Shown here one piece after another: positions 31,941 to 43,985 of a stretch of DNA of 64,000 nt (positions within the stretch are counted from its first letter, which is position 1; every line of letters starts with the position of its first letter). The notes under the pieces are model-generated. The model ran no database searches, was not told the origin of the DNA, and worked only from the letters and a program-made list of their open reading frames with translations. Source of the DNA: Symsagittifera roscoffensis (lineage: Eukaryota > Xenacoelomorpha > Acoela > Convolutidae). The position numbers and the translations under genes were made by a program. The stretch covers positions 26,160,007 through 26,224,006 of the forward strand of contig NC_087070.1 in the NCBI RefSeq assembly GCF_963678635.1, given 5' to 3'.

Positions 31941-32269
31941 GAGCTAATTTTTCTACAAAATGTTTTGAAAATGAGGATGTAGACCCACATAAGAGAAAGC
32001 GGTCACATCTTTGACTGGTTCATGCTAATGGAAAGTTTTTTGAATTCGTTGTAAAATCGGGGCTGAAGTATAACTTGACAAAAATTCAAACTGAAAATTT
32101 TATTTAAAAAAAACGTGATAGCGAATTGCTCAACGTATAACGAATTAGGGTATTTGGTAAATATAAAAAAGCTTTCAAGCAAAGAATTACGATTTGATTG
32201 AGTCGATAGCAATAGACTTGGCATTACACCAACTTTAACACATACAACTTGCGAACTACAACTTTGAAA
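31941..32269. other. Spacer between repeats
   Basis: AT-rich, no gene or clear repeat. Confidence 0.4.
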
Positions 32270-32618
32270 ATTATGTCGACCTTTTTTTTTAGGTCGACCA
32301 AATAGATTTTCTGAGGTCTCCCAAACCACTATAAAGACCCAAATTTAACCAAATTTTCTGCGCCGCAGCCAAATTTTTGGAAAAAAGTCAAAAAAAGGCC
32401 TTTTTAGGCACTTTTTGGAAAAATTCGACCAAAAAATTGCGTTTTTTCGGCGCGCGCTCCCCCTCAAAATTGGTAAGATTGGCGCCTTTAGAAATATTTT
32501 AAGGACAGTCAGCCAAAAATGGATATCTCAAAATAGTAAAAAGGGGGGACCCTTTGGGTGGTTGGCAGGGGGTCACATCACTGAGAAAGGGCGTCCCCCC
32601 CTAAATCCGCTACTGAGT
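32270..32618 (+). mobile_element. hAT-like MITE (family H), nearly complete right part
   Basis: Contains TTTTAGGTCGACCAAATAGA, TTCTGCGCCGCAGCC, a GGCGCC phrase, GGGGACCCTTTGGGTGG and a right end CCCCCCTAAATCCGCTACTG that is an inverted match to the family left end. Confidence 0.55.
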
Positions 32619-32682
32619 CATAGGCTGGTTCATGTGTTCGGGACCCCACAAAGCGTTCTGCATGATCTATGGGAGTTCAAAC

Positions 32683-34940
32683 ATGAGTTTATCATAGTAA
32701 TGAGTAATGAAGTATACACCTGGATACAAAGATGTAGCCATTGCGTGGTGTGCACATTTTTCAAATTAGGCGGGAAAGCATCAGAAAGCTATTCAAGAGC
32801 CAATGCTGAAAAACATGCGTAAAAACTGCTGAAAGAGGCACGTAGCATGGCTGTAAGGCGTTCACCTTAATAGTATCAGACCTTGAATTCGATCATTTGC
32901 CATGGCAATGGTAGTGTGTGAAATTGAGCTCTCACTTGACCCCAGCCTGATCGATTAGGCACAACATTTGGCAAAGAAAAAAATTGGCAAAAAAAGGTAG
33001 GTTAGCATAAGGATTGAAAAATTGAAGAAGATTTTAAAAACAGTCTCCGCGGAAAAAGCGTTCAAATTTATCATACTTTGATGAATCACTCGGGCTGAGT
33101 TGCTCGACTCATTATTAGACCGAAACGGCCGATAACCTTTGTCCAATTTTTGTCGGAAATTTAGACGGACAAACGAAGGCTCTAGTCAAGAAGAGCCAAA
33201 TCAAGAGTCAAACAGGGTCAAATAATCGCTCGAAAGGAGTCGAATCATTCGTCGAATGGGGCTGAACCATAAGTTGAGCGGGGTCGCATCATGGGTCTAA
33301 TGGTGTCAAATCATGCGTCGCTTACGGTCGAATCTTGGGTAAAATTTAGTTTTTGTTGGCTGCCGACTGGTCAAACCGAATTTAATGTTGGTCTAAACAG
33401 TGGTCAAACGCAATAGTCTGAACATACTAATTTTTGGTTTCAACGCTCTGGTTGAGGTGATCGAACGATGCCTGATTATTGACCCAAGCAATATAGGTCG
33501 CTACAAATTTAAAGCTGACCAAATTTGATTTAAAAAATCCACCAGGGTTGATAAGTGAGGCAACCAGGGTCGATACTTTGTCGATCAGGGTTGGTGTTTG
33601 AGCCAAAAGGGGCTGATACATGATTCGATCAGGACTGCGCAGGTCCGACATACTTTTACCACTGTAGATTTTAAAAAACAAACTTGTAAAACACTTAATA
33701 CCTGATCTAATCGTGATAAAATCAAAGTCAACTATCAATTAAGTTCAGCGCATAATAAATCATTATTGTTCTAGGAGCCAGCAGTACCCAGGTCGACGTG
33801 CTTCATTTATGTTCCGACTTTCTCGATCAAAAGTTGGTATGTTTCAACTTTCTTCACCAAATTTTGGAATGTTTTGACTTTCTCGACCCAACAAAAATAG
33901 TGTTCGACTTAGCTCGATATAATTCAAATATATTTCGACTTTCTTCATCAAAGTTTGATATGTTTCGATTTTTCGACCCTCCTCGTACCCTGTGCAAGAT
34001 CTGAAATTCTTTATTTCTTACATAAGTTGATTCTCAGATCTGAAATTCTTTATTTCAGATCTTGATAAGAATTTACAAATTTCGGACCTGAAATTTGGAT
34101 CTGAAATGGAAAATTTCAGATCTGAAATAACCTTGAAAAACAAAACTTCAGATCTGAAATCAGATCTGATAAATCCGTTGTTAAATTATAACTTATGCAT
34201 TTCGAGCAAAAAATGGAGTTGTTATTTTTTGATGTTTCTGCAATACACAGTTTTGTTTAGATTAACTAGCGGTCAGATAAACTTCCGAATATTTTCACAA
34301 ACAAATTTTTTTCGAACTAAATTTCTTGTTCAACTGTAATAAAAAGTTTTCAAAAACTGTTAGAAGACCTATAACGTTTTTAAATTTCTTGCGCCACTTA
34401 TGCGTGTTCAATGTTTACCTCATGATTGAGGAAACATACTTCGGTAGTCTCCAGCTTGAGAAATTGCTGTGTACTTGCTAGTAGCTAGCAGAAGCTAAAA
34501 AAATCAAAAATAGCAAAAATTGAGTCCTAGTGATTAATTTTTCAGATCTGAAATAACCAAGAAAAACTAAATTTTAGATCTGACATAACGGATTTTACAG
34601 TACTTGTCGGTTCAAAGAAATTGCAACTTATCATGCTTTCACAGGTCAACTGGTATGGTCAGCATCCTAATAGATCAGTCGATGCAAAATCAATCAAATT
34701 TAAAGTTCGAAAGGAAAGAAAAGTAAATTCGATCAGCTTCTAAAAATTTGTTTAGTAGACCAAATCTACAAGCAAAATTAGACAACTTGCACAGAAAAAA
34801 TTTATTTGGGCAAGTGACTGGCAATTTGGGTGTCGGACATCAGACTGGCTGGGCACCAAACCAAATTGCAAGACCAGGGACTTCAAGTCAAAAGCTCAAA
34901 CCAAAAATCAAAAACTAAATAAATTGAAGATTTTTCAAAA
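32683..34940 (+). repeat. 2.26-kb tandem unit, copy A
   Basis: Copy A starts at ATGAGTTTATCATAGTAATG and is followed head-to-tail by copy B. The two are nearly identical: a few substitutions, one A-run length change and a 9-bp deletion in B near 37,030. Inside are degenerate GGGTCGAATCATGCGTCG-like 25-bp units (33,190-33,350), a TTTCGACTTTCTCGATCAAA-like ~42-bp repeat (33,800-33,990) and a cluster of CAGATCTGAAAT palindromes (33,998-34,175). Open frames of 103 and 68 codons are shared by both copies but look like repeat text rather than genes. Confidence 0.85.
33998..34175 (+). repeat. Cluster of AGATCT-centred palindromes in copy A
   Basis: Several copies of the palindrome ATTTCAGATCTGAAAT or close variants occur within 180 bases, with two more near 34,540-34,580. 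The same cluster is present in copy B at about 36,255-36,430. Confidence 0.7.
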
Positions 34941-37186
34941 ATGAATTTATCATAGTAATGAGTAAAGAAGTATACACCTGGATGCAAAGATGTGGCCATT
35001 GCGTGGTGTGCACATTTTTCAAATTAGGCGGGAAAGCATCAGAAAGCTATTCAAGAGCCAATGCTGAAAAACATGCGTAAAAACTGCTGAAAGAGGCACT
35101 TAGCATGGCTGTAAGGCGTTCACCTTAATAGTATCAGACCTTGAATTCGATCATTTGCCATGGCAATGGTAGTGTGTGAAATTGAGCTCTCACTTGACCC
35201 CAGCCTGATCGATTAGGCACAACATTTGGCAAAGAAAAAAAATTGGCAAAAAAAGGTAGGTTAGCATAAGGATTGAAAAATTGAAGAAGATTTTAAAAAC
35301 AATCTCCGCGGAAAAAGCGTTCAAATTTATCATACTTTGATGAATCACTCGGGCTGAGTTGCTCGACTCATTATTAGACCGAAACGGTCGATAACCTTTG
35401 TCCAATTTTTGTCGGAAATTTAGACGGACAAACGAAGGCTCTAGTCAAGAAGAGCCAAATCAAGAGTCAAACAGGGTCAAATAATCGCTCGAAAGGAGTC
35501 GAATCATTCGTCGAATGGGGCTGAACCATAAGTTGAGCGGGGTCGCATCATGGGTCTAATGGTGTCAAATCATGCGTCGCTTACGGTCGAATCTTGGGTA
35601 AAATTTAGTTTTTGTTGGCTGCCGACTGGTCAAACCGAATTTAATGTTGGTCTAAACAGTGGTCAAACGCAATAGTCTGAACATACTAATTTTTGGTTTC
35701 AACGCTCTGGTTGAGGTGATCGAACGATGCCTGATTATTGACCCAAGCAATATAGGTCGCTACAAATTTAAAGCTGACCAAATTTGATTTAAAAAATCCA
35801 CCAGGGTTGATAAGTGAGGCAACCAGGGTCGATACTTTGTCGATCAGGGTTGGTGTTTGAGCCAAAAGGGGCTGATACATGATTCGATCAGGACTGCGCA
35901 GGTCCGACATACTTTTACCACTGTAGATTTTAAAAAACAAACTTGTAAAACACTTAATACCTGATCTAATCGTGATAAAATCAAAGTCAACTATCAATTA
36001 AGTTCAGCGCATAATAAATCATTATTGTTCTAGGAGCCAGCAGTACCCAGGTCGACGTGCTTCATTTATGTTCCGACTTTCTCGATCAAAAGTTGGTATG
36101 TTTCAACTTTCTTCACCAAATTTTGGAATGTTTTGACTTTCTCGACCCAACAAAAATAGTGTTCGACTTAGCTCGATATAATTCAAATATATTTCGACTT
36201 TCTTCATCAAAGTTTGATATGTTTCGATTTTTCGACCCTCCTCGTACCCTGTGCAAGATCTGAAATTCTTTATTTCTTACATAAGTTGATTCTCAGATCT
36301 GAAATTCTTTATTTCAGATCTTGATAAGAATTTACAAACTTCGGATCTGAAATTTGGATCTGAAATGGAAAATTTCAGATCTGAAATAACCTTGAAAAAC
36401 AAAATTTCAGATCTGAAATCAGATCTGATAAATCCGTTGTTAAATTATAATTTATGCATTTCGAGCAAAAAATGGAGTTTTTATTTTTTGATGTTTCTGC
36501 AATACACAGTTATGTTTAGATTAACTAGCGGTCAGATAAACATCCGAATATTTTCAAAAACAAATTTTTTTCGAACCAAATTTCTTGTTCAACTGTAATA
36601 AAAAGTTTTCAAAAACTGTTAGAAGACCTATAACGTTTTTAAATTTCTTGCGCCACTTATGCGTTTTCAATGTTTACCTCATGATTGAGGAAACATACTT
36701 CGGCAGTCTCCAGCTTGAGAAATTGCTGAGTACTTGCTAGTAGCTAGCAGACGCTAACAAAATCAAAAATAGCAAAAACTGAGTCCTAGTAATTGATTTT
36801 TCAGATCTGAAATAACCAAGAAAAACTAAATTTTAGATCTGAAATAACGGTTTTTACAGTACTTGTCGGTTCGAAGAAATTGCAACTTATCATGCTTTCA
36901 CAGGTCAGCTGGTATGGTCAGCGTCCTAATAGATCAGTCGATGCAAAATCAATCAAATTTAAAGTTCGAAAGGAAAGAAAAGTAAATTCGATCAGCTTCT
37001 AAAAATTTGTTTACTAGACCAAATCTACAAGCAAAATTGCACAGAAAAAATTATTATAGGCAAGTGACTGGCAATTTGGGTGTCGGACATCAGACTGGCT
37101 GGGCACCAAACCAAATTGCAAGACCAGGGACTTCAAGTCAAAAGCTCAAACCAAAAATCAAAAACTAAATAAGTTGAAGATTTTTC
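34941..37186 (+). repeat. 2.26-kb tandem unit, copy B
   Basis: Offset from copy A is 2258-2259 bases for most of its length and 2250 at the end. It ends at GAAGATTTTTC (37176-37186), the phrase that also closes copy A at 34,936. The divergence is low, so the duplication is recent or the copies have been homogenised. Confidence 0.85.
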
Positions 37187-37312
37187 GATAACAAACTCAT
37201 TTTCTGATCTTTCTCTACCTGTCATTGGCTTTTTCATTCTTTTTCAGCCGAATTCTGTCTTGTGTATAAATTAAGCTTTTTTTAAGTTTGGCTGATTTAA
37301 CAAGCGGCTGTC

Positions 37313-37765
37313 AGCAAAAGCGGATTCCGGGGAGGCGGGGGGCGGACGTTCTCTTTCCTTAGGGATTAGACCCCCTGACTATCCAAAGGGTTCCCTTTTT
37401 GGTACTATCTTAAGATCTCCATTTTTGCCTGGCTGGACCGTAAGTCTTTCTGAAAGCGCCTTGGGCGCCAAATATATACTATTTTTGAAGGGGCAGCGCG
37501 CGTCGAAAAAAAAACACAATTTTGAGGTCAAAACTGTCCAAAAAATGCATAAAAATGCCTTTTTTGGCCTGTTTTTTTGAACTTTTGCCTTAGGCAAAAC
37601 AGGAACTCTTTAGAAAAAACAGAAAACATTAGGCAAAACAGGAAACTCCTTCTAGTCAATTTCGAGAGCTCGGAAAATCAATTTGGTTGAGCTGAAAAAA
37701 AAATCGAAAATTTGTTGTGAATCCGCCTTCCCTCGAGAAAATCCTAGATCGGCCCCCTACATATC
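37313..37765 (-). mobile_element. hAT-like MITE (family H), reverse orientation
   Basis: Reads on the minus strand from GGGGCCGATCTAGGATTTTC (37,765 side) through GGCGCC and GGGAACCCTTTGG phrases to AATCCGCTTTTGCTG near 37,313. Most complete of the minus-oriented copies. Confidence 0.55.
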
Positions 37766-38215
37766 AATCTAAAGTAATCTATTGTACCTATAACGGTTAC
37801 AATGCATTAAATTTCACGAATTTTAAACCAATTGTATCATTTTTAAGTTGAAACTTCAGCGTTTCGAGGTACTTCCTAGTTTTAAATTTTGGCCTGGAGT
37901 CCTTTCGGCTGGAAAATCCGTCGTCATGTTTTCCCAAGACTCTGGCCAACTTACTGAAGAGTTGCCACTTTGCCAGGAGTTGTTTTTCTAAAACAAAAAC
38001 AATTAATTACTATGAGTCAGAACTGATGGTTGCGTAGCAGAAAGTCGACAAATCATAAAGTAGACACATAAAAAAATAGACAAGTACTGTTTTGTCCAAT
38101 CCGAATCAAACAAATGTAAGAATTAATTTTTTTATTCTTGCATGCGTTTTTTATTTCTATATACATCTAAGATCATTTATCCACGTGGGAAAGGACCAAC
38201 ACAAGAGCTGTACAG
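37766..38215. other. Spacer, nothing recognised
   Basis: AT-rich sequence without gene or repeat features that I can support. Confidence 0.4.
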
Positions 38216-38249
38216 CTCATCACGGCGAACTCATCACGGTTAAGAACTA

Positions 38250-38406
38250 CATGCAATTATTTTTTTTTTGTTTTTTTTTGGTTATTTTTCTGGGCTGGGT
38301 AATGTTGCTTCACCCTCAAGCAACGAGCACGGATCATGGTGGGACTCGAACATCCGACCTTTCGATTGAGATGCGGAGACGTAACCACTTCACCACCGCT
38401 CCCCTA
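38250..38406 (-). mobile_element. tRNA-derived SINE
   Basis: On the minus strand a head of ~75 bases starts GGGGAGCGGTGGTGAAGTGG near 38,406. Its A box TGGTGAAGTGG (plus bases 38385-38395) and B box GTTCGAGTCC (38342-38351) fit Pol III consensus. A T-arm-like stem (GGTCGGA / TCCCACC) has one mismatch, but the acceptor stem does not pair, so this is not a functional tRNA gene. A ~60-base body follows and ends in an A-rich tail with C interruptions (plus-strand T runs at 38259-38280). It resembles Ser/Leu-type tRNA heads, but I do not assign the source. Confidence 0.65.
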
Positions 38407-38409
38407 TTA

Positions 38410-38880
38410 CATTCTATTCTGATTGGTCAGTATTTGAGTTTGTTTACTTTTTGAACGGTATGAAGTCGGTTTGTCTCTATTTTGACCGCATTTCAACTCA
38501 TAGTTACTTTAAAAGCAAAAAAGTTTTAATCAGTTTTCATCTGCTTCGAATGGTGGCTAGTCCAGAAAACGTCCATGAGCAGAAAAAAAAACAATTTTTG
38601 AAATATTCACGCTACATTTATGCAAAAAAAAACAAGTAGGATCTCTTTAACTATTTCCACCTTTTACAGAGGGGAAGATTTGTTACTAAGTACAAAATTT
38701 GCATATGTTTAACCATTGAAATATATATTTTTTTTCGGGGTGGTAATTTTTTACTAGGTACCCCTGGGGGATTTACAATTCTAACAGTTGTTTCTACCGA
38801 TCAGCCATGAAATCATTTTTTTCTGCTCTTAGAACGTTTTTCTCGTAGACTACTCTACTTGCTCATTGCTGTGTTTCAAT
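38410..38880. other. Spacer, nothing recognised
   Basis: The 62-codon frame at 38451-38639 is Lys-rich and has no domain features. Confidence 0.4.
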
Positions 38881-38884
38881 TGTG

Positions 38885-39990
38885 ATTATAATCTTTACAG
38901 CCCTGAATGTTCTGACTGCACCTTAACTGGTGTCGAATAGCTTTTAAATTATTTTTTGATAATCTTAAGTTTTGGACTGTCTCATATCAAATAAAAACTG
39001 CTAAACTTTGACATTGTCAATTTAACGGGGATTTAGCGATGGCGAATCATAATTTTTTGCTTCACTGCAAAACCTAGAATGTACAAAGCATGTGTAGAAT
39101 AAGTTTTCGTTTCTGTCGTATCTTTTATACTAGGCGGATTGTCTTTTTTATGGTTACTACCAAAAAGGTCTCTTTTAAAAAATTTATTGTCTTCTTATCA
39201 AGTTATAACCAAAAGTTAGCCCATTTGAGATGTTCAAGGGAATTTTTCGGTCGAAGATATTAACTTTTTCAAGTTATTTTAACTCTTAAGCTTCCTTGGC
39301 CCCACTTTAGAATTTCCTATTAATGTTGAATTATGCCCTCTTACTTGTGGAGAGAAGGCTAACCAGGCGAAAGAAGGGACCGGAGGGACTAATTGTCTAT
39401 GGACAAAAATTGGCTCCACTTTCCCAATTCAGGCTGCGATGACTACACGTGCGACGACAGACTGCAACATTCCGTGGTGTGCGAGAAAAGACTTGAGAAG
39501 AATCTTAGTATAACTAGACTACTCCTATATCAAGGCAAAACTGGGAATGTTCCGACTGCCCCTTAATTCACATCGAATAGTTTTTGTCAATTTTTTTTTG
39601 AAAACTATAAATTTCAAGTGTGAATGTTTCAGTCATACGAAATAAATACGAACGATTAGCTAGCCTTAAATTTGGAACGATTTTTTTTGTACGGGATAAT
39701 TCGCGCCAAGTATAAATAATTCGCGTTACTTTTTCCGCATTATGAATGGTATTTTTCAAAGCGCGCATAAATTAATCCAGAGGATGGCCAAATTGGTAAT
39801 TTTCAAACTCCCAGAACTTTGCAAAAAAGATCGGAGGTAAAATATCTTTTTTAATTTGATTTCAAGGAGTCCATATTTTCAATGGGATACAAAAAATTGT
39901 TAAAAACTATCATTTTGAACGCCGAAAATTGACTGAATAAAAAAAACACTCCAATCATAAACATTCCGTTTTCTTCGAAAGTTGGAACAA
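38885..39990 (+). repeat. R1-related fragments
   Basis: GCCCTGAATGTTCTGACTGC (about 38,900) and GGGAATGTTCCGACTGCCCC (about 39,545) are R1 signatures. At 39,770-39,990 the R1 body appears (GGCCAAATTGGTAATTTTCA, ATCTTTTTTAATTTGATTTC). The copies are diverged and broken. Confidence 0.5.
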
Positions 39991-41236
39991 AAATCATCCC
40001 TAACATATACATACATTCCTAGCATATATTTTCTAGTGTTAAAAAAGACACTAGCCGAAGAGACAATGACAAAACACGTGACAAAACTTTAAAAACAATT
40101 CGAAATTTCGTAAAACATCAATTTTTAGTTCAAACATTGATGTAACATAGAAGTTTTATCAATGTCACATCAATGTATCTAAACATAAAAAAAAGATGTC
40201 ACATGGATGTTTCATCGATGTCACATCAAGGTTTTTTCATAATTAAGGTCAAAGAATGAACATAGTTAAAACAGAGTAAGTCTATGTATTTGTGCTGGTA
40301 CAGCCCTAAAACATGACAAAGCAATGCATTAGCAACGAAATATTTCTGAATTGCAATTCAACTTCAACCCGGCTATGTTGCCTTTTTCTAAACCGTTTAT
40401 GCGGCAAATGCAATCAATTCAAGTTGAATCCAGGTCAGCAATTCAGTCTCATGAATATGAACTCAAAATCCTTTTGTGGGTTATCTTTATGTGTGTGAAT
40501 AGTTCAGACTAAAAGACCATTACAGTTTGTATAAAGGCCAACAAAAAACATTTGTTGAATTATGGAATTTTTTTTTGCAATTCAAATATTAGAAATGGTT
40601 GCGAGAATTTTGCAAGATTTGCATTCTCAAATTGACCAACACAAAAAACGAAAGCTGTAGGAGACTGCAGAAAAAAAGTACGGAAAAAGACTTTGCATTC
40701 CGAAATGAGAATGCAAATCTTTCGAAATTCTTGGAAGGTTTGCAAGATGTAGAGTATATTAGGCTGTCTGTTATGCATTTTTTATCGTATTTAGCAACGA
40801 GTAAAATTAAAAGCGTCATATTGAGCAGCTTTTTCAAGTCGTTTGGGCTCCAATTGGGCATTGTGGAGCTATCAGCTTTTGACGTCTTTGGTTTTCTCTA
40901 GGCTTTGTATTTCAAAATATAGACATTTAAAAACTCAATTAAAATCGTGTTCCTTCTCCTTCTTCGTTTTATCTTGACATTGACTTTATAAGACATTTTG
41001 TCTGATGTTAATTGACTGCTTTCTCATTACACTGATTTAAATTTCTTTAATAATCGGGGCATAGGAAGTTATCGGGGCATAGGAATGACAAGCAAATTAG
41101 ACGTGATCAAAAAAAATGAAAGATGCATCGTAGCAAAACCACAGTTATGGGAAAATAGACGTAACTGTACTGTTATCGTGTCTGAAGTTTGCTTACTTAA
41201 TATAATTATATTTAGGTGATCTTCATTAAATACAAA
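39991..41236. other. AT-rich spacer with short internal repeats
   Basis: At 40,150-40,235 a TGATGTCACATCAATGT-like phrase recurs three times. A perfect 15-bp inverted repeat (AAGATTTGCATTCTC) occupies 40,614-40,628 and 40,707-40,721. Open frames of 90-100 codons overlap this area on both strands (40,560-40,901), which is a sign of composition rather than coding. Confidence 0.45.
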
Positions 41237-41640
41237 CAGGGCGGATCTAGGATTTACTCGAGGGTTGGGGGATTTTCAAATAAATTCGAAAAATTTGACG
41301 ACCTTTTTTTTAGGTTGACCAAAATTGATTTTCTGAGCTCTCCAAAGCACTATAAAGACCTTGTTCTGGCCAAAGTTCTGCGCCGCAGGCAAAATTTTGT
41401 AAAAAACATGCCGATAAAGGCGTTTTTAAGCACCTTTTGAAAAACTTTGATAAAAAATCACGTTTTTTCTGCGCGTGCCCCCCCCCCCCCCCCCCCCAGA
41501 AAATAGTATATATTGGCGCCCAAGGCGCCTTCAGCGAAATTTTAAGGTCCGTCACCCAAAATCGATACTTCACAATAGTACAAAGAAGGGACCCTTTGGG
41601 TCGGCAGGGGGTCGAATCCTTAAGAGGGAAGGAATGAAAA
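41237..41640 (+). mobile_element. hAT-like MITE (family H), left end intact
   Basis: Starts CAGGGCGGATCTAGG and contains TTTTTAGGTTGACCAAAATT, TTCTGCGCCGCAGGC, a 20-base C run near 41,478-41,499, TTGGCGCCCAAGGCGCC and GGACCCTTTGGGTCGG. The right terminus is not recognisable. The 154-codon minus-strand open frame here is repeat sequence, not a gene. Confidence 0.6.
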
Positions 41641-41965
41641 TTAAAATTCCGATACTCAATGGGACTATATATTCTTATTCTACTAGTAAAATTTTTAAGT
41701 AATGGGTAAAGTGAAAATGTGACAAAATGCAACAGTGTCGAAAACAAATTTTGTTCAAAACTGTTGTTCAACATTGTTTGTGCTCACCCAAGCCTATTTC
41801 CCTTGACAAAATATTTTATTCAAATTGATGGGAAATCAACTACAAATCTTACTTAAGGCTGCACGCTCCTGAGGGCGGCGTTATAAGTTTCACTGAACAT
41901 CAATGATAATCAATAATAACGTGTTTTCTTATTAGAGACTAATCAATACACATTTGTCAATTTAC

Positions 41966-42487
41966 ATAACTCGGATATGCCAGGGCATCAGAAGGCCCGA
42001 TAGGCCTAGTCAAGTGATGCCTTAGATAAGGAGTACGTTTTCTGAAAAGTACTAAGAAGTTTCAACTTAAGAAGTAAAAATTAGTTAACCAAACCATACA
42101 ACCTCATTTTTTAAAAAAAAAGATATATCCCTTTTTTATTATTTGTAATGTATGATGCACGGATAGATGACTGTATCATTACAGCAAGTATGGTGCACGG
42201 ATTAGAAAACTATTGATCCTTTTTTATACATTTTTTCAGATTTTGCTGATACAGTCAGCAACCTTAATGATTGTCAATTAAAAAACTTTTTTTTTCAAAA
42301 TTTTCGAGATTCACACATCACAAATAAAGAAGAAATGTTGGATAGTTTTTGTAAAATTGAAATTTTAGGGTTTGGTCAACTAACATTACCTTGCTGTAGA
42401 AACTTCTATAAAATGTACTTCTTAGTTAAGGCATCATTCGACTAGGCCTATCGAGCTTTTAATGCCTTTGCATATCAGAATTATCTA
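41966..42487. mobile_element. MITE/foldback with ~125-bp terminal inverted repeats
   Basis: Left arm 41966-42100 and right arm 42365-42487 are inverted copies. Landmarks are CGATAGGCCTAGTC at the left and GACTAGGCCTATCG at the right, and GTGATGCCTTAGATAAGGAG against CTTAGTTAAGGCATCATTC. The interior repeats a TATGATGCACGGAT phrase. No coding capacity. Confidence 0.65.
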
Positions 42488-42794
42488 GATCAGTGCTTCT
42501 AAATGGTGTATCAGCGTATCCAGTTATTTTTAGGTTTTTGAAAATTGTGCAATCTGAGCTGCCCCGCTGATATTGCTATGTACTCATATATAATTCTTAA
42601 TTTTACATGCAACTTGAGTTTCTATTGACATCGAAAAATATTGTTTTTCCCAAATGCTTTAAAAAAATAAATTTGAAACTTACCGTTTGAATTTTGAAAA
42701 ATTTGTTGAAATTTAGTTTTTCTTGTCAAATTATCTGAGGCTCCCCGTGGATATCACAAAGTCTCGGTTTATAATTTTTTCGAATGTTTTTTGA

Positions 42795-42955
42795 TACCAC
42801 AACACATATAGTTAATTTGAGCTTTCCCAAGAAATTTGCAAGGTACATCATGGATACAACACATATAGTTTAACTATGAGCCATCCCAAGTTAACTACAA
42901 CACATTGAGCTAATTTGAATCACCCCATGAAATTTGTAGGTATGTCATGTAAATT
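42795..42955 (+). repeat. Short tandem array, unit ~50 bp
   Basis: Three diverged copies start ACAACACATATAGTTAATTT, ACAACACATATAGTTTAACT and ACAACACATTGAGCTAATTT. Two end in an AAATTTG..GGTA(C/T)(A/G)TCATG phrase. Confidence 0.6.
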
Positions 42956-43645
42956 TATCATGGATCGAAAAAAAAACAGAATTTTTTAATGAAACTTTCT
43001 TTTTCTTTCAATAATTGCTTAGTAACCATGACGTTTTATAAAGCATAACACGAAAGTTTTTGATGCGCCGCTTAGTTACTCCACGTAACACAGTCAAAAC
43101 TGAAAATTGTTGATATCGCTTTGTCATTCAACTGAAAGTACTTGACCACTGCTCTTATGCTCAAGACTTATGTAATTTAATTCAACTAAACAGCAAAAAC
43201 AACAACTAATGTTACTATGGACGAAAACACGAAAAAAAAATTTCAGTGAAATTTTCATTTTCTGGTGATTTTTTTTGCAAAACCCCATGTATTATTGAAA
43301 AAAGCATGCATTTTCCGATGCAGAAACTAATCTTTTCATGTTACACAAAAAATAACTATTTTTACAGTCGCAGCAAAGCTCTGCGCTATAATGATTATAA
43401 ATTTGTATATGAAAAAAAAACGATCGCCTGTCGAAAAGTGGTTCCAATATACGAAACCCATAATTTAAGCTCTTGACTATATGGTCAGTGCGAATTAAAA
43501 ATAACTGAAATCGATGCCAAAAAACAACATTTAGCCAACTGCTTGACCAATTTGATTGCATAAATCTTTGTGTAATCATTTGTTCTGTATGTAGGTAAAT
43601 AAAGTCATGAGTATCAACGTTTTTTTTTAGGTATCCATTTTGATG
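42956..43645. other. AT-rich spacer
   Basis: Open frames at 43246-43476 (plus) and 43292-43648 (minus) overlap each other and lack domain features. No gene called. Confidence 0.4.
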
Positions 43646-43649
43646 CAAG

Positions 43650-43985
43650 GTCCTTTAATGTTCGTTATTTTTGATGCAAGTCCATTTGTTTGCATGTATA
43701 TCTGTTTGATTGTAAGTTTGTCTGTTTGTCTGTTTGTATGCACAAAGATTTTACCTATTTACCTATAAGATGTATATATGTCTGCGTGCCTGTATGTATG
43801 TTTCATTGTCTGCGTTTGTGTCTGTATGTTAGATTCGATTTGTGACAATTAGTTTATGCATTTGTGTGTGCCGTATTTTAAGTTTGTTCAATTGCAAGTG
43901 TCTTTTGTATGTAAGTCTTTTTGTTCGTTTCTATTTGTATTTATGTAAGTATCTATCTATAGTTTTTATGAAGTATGTAATTTTT
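43650..43985 (+). repeat. Simple repeat of TGTNTGT/TATGTATG type
   Basis: A degenerate run of 4-base words (TGTC, TGTT, TGTA) over about 300 bases, for example GTCTGTTTGTCTGTTTGTAT. Confidence 0.7.

Noticed and set aside
33427-36263. Open frames of 103 and 68 codons conserved in both 2.26-kb units
   Set aside because: They are identical because the duplication is recent. The text follows internal mini-repeats and has no domain, splice or start context.
38330-38406. tRNA gene
   Set aside because: A and B boxes are good, but the acceptor stem does not pair and a SINE body and tail follow.
40560-40901. Overlapping 90-100-codon frames on both strands
   Set aside because: Open on both strands over a short inverted repeat and without motifs; explained by composition.
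41310-41774. 154-codon minus-strand frame
   Set aside because: It lies across a family H MITE and its C run encodes a Gly run; not a gene.
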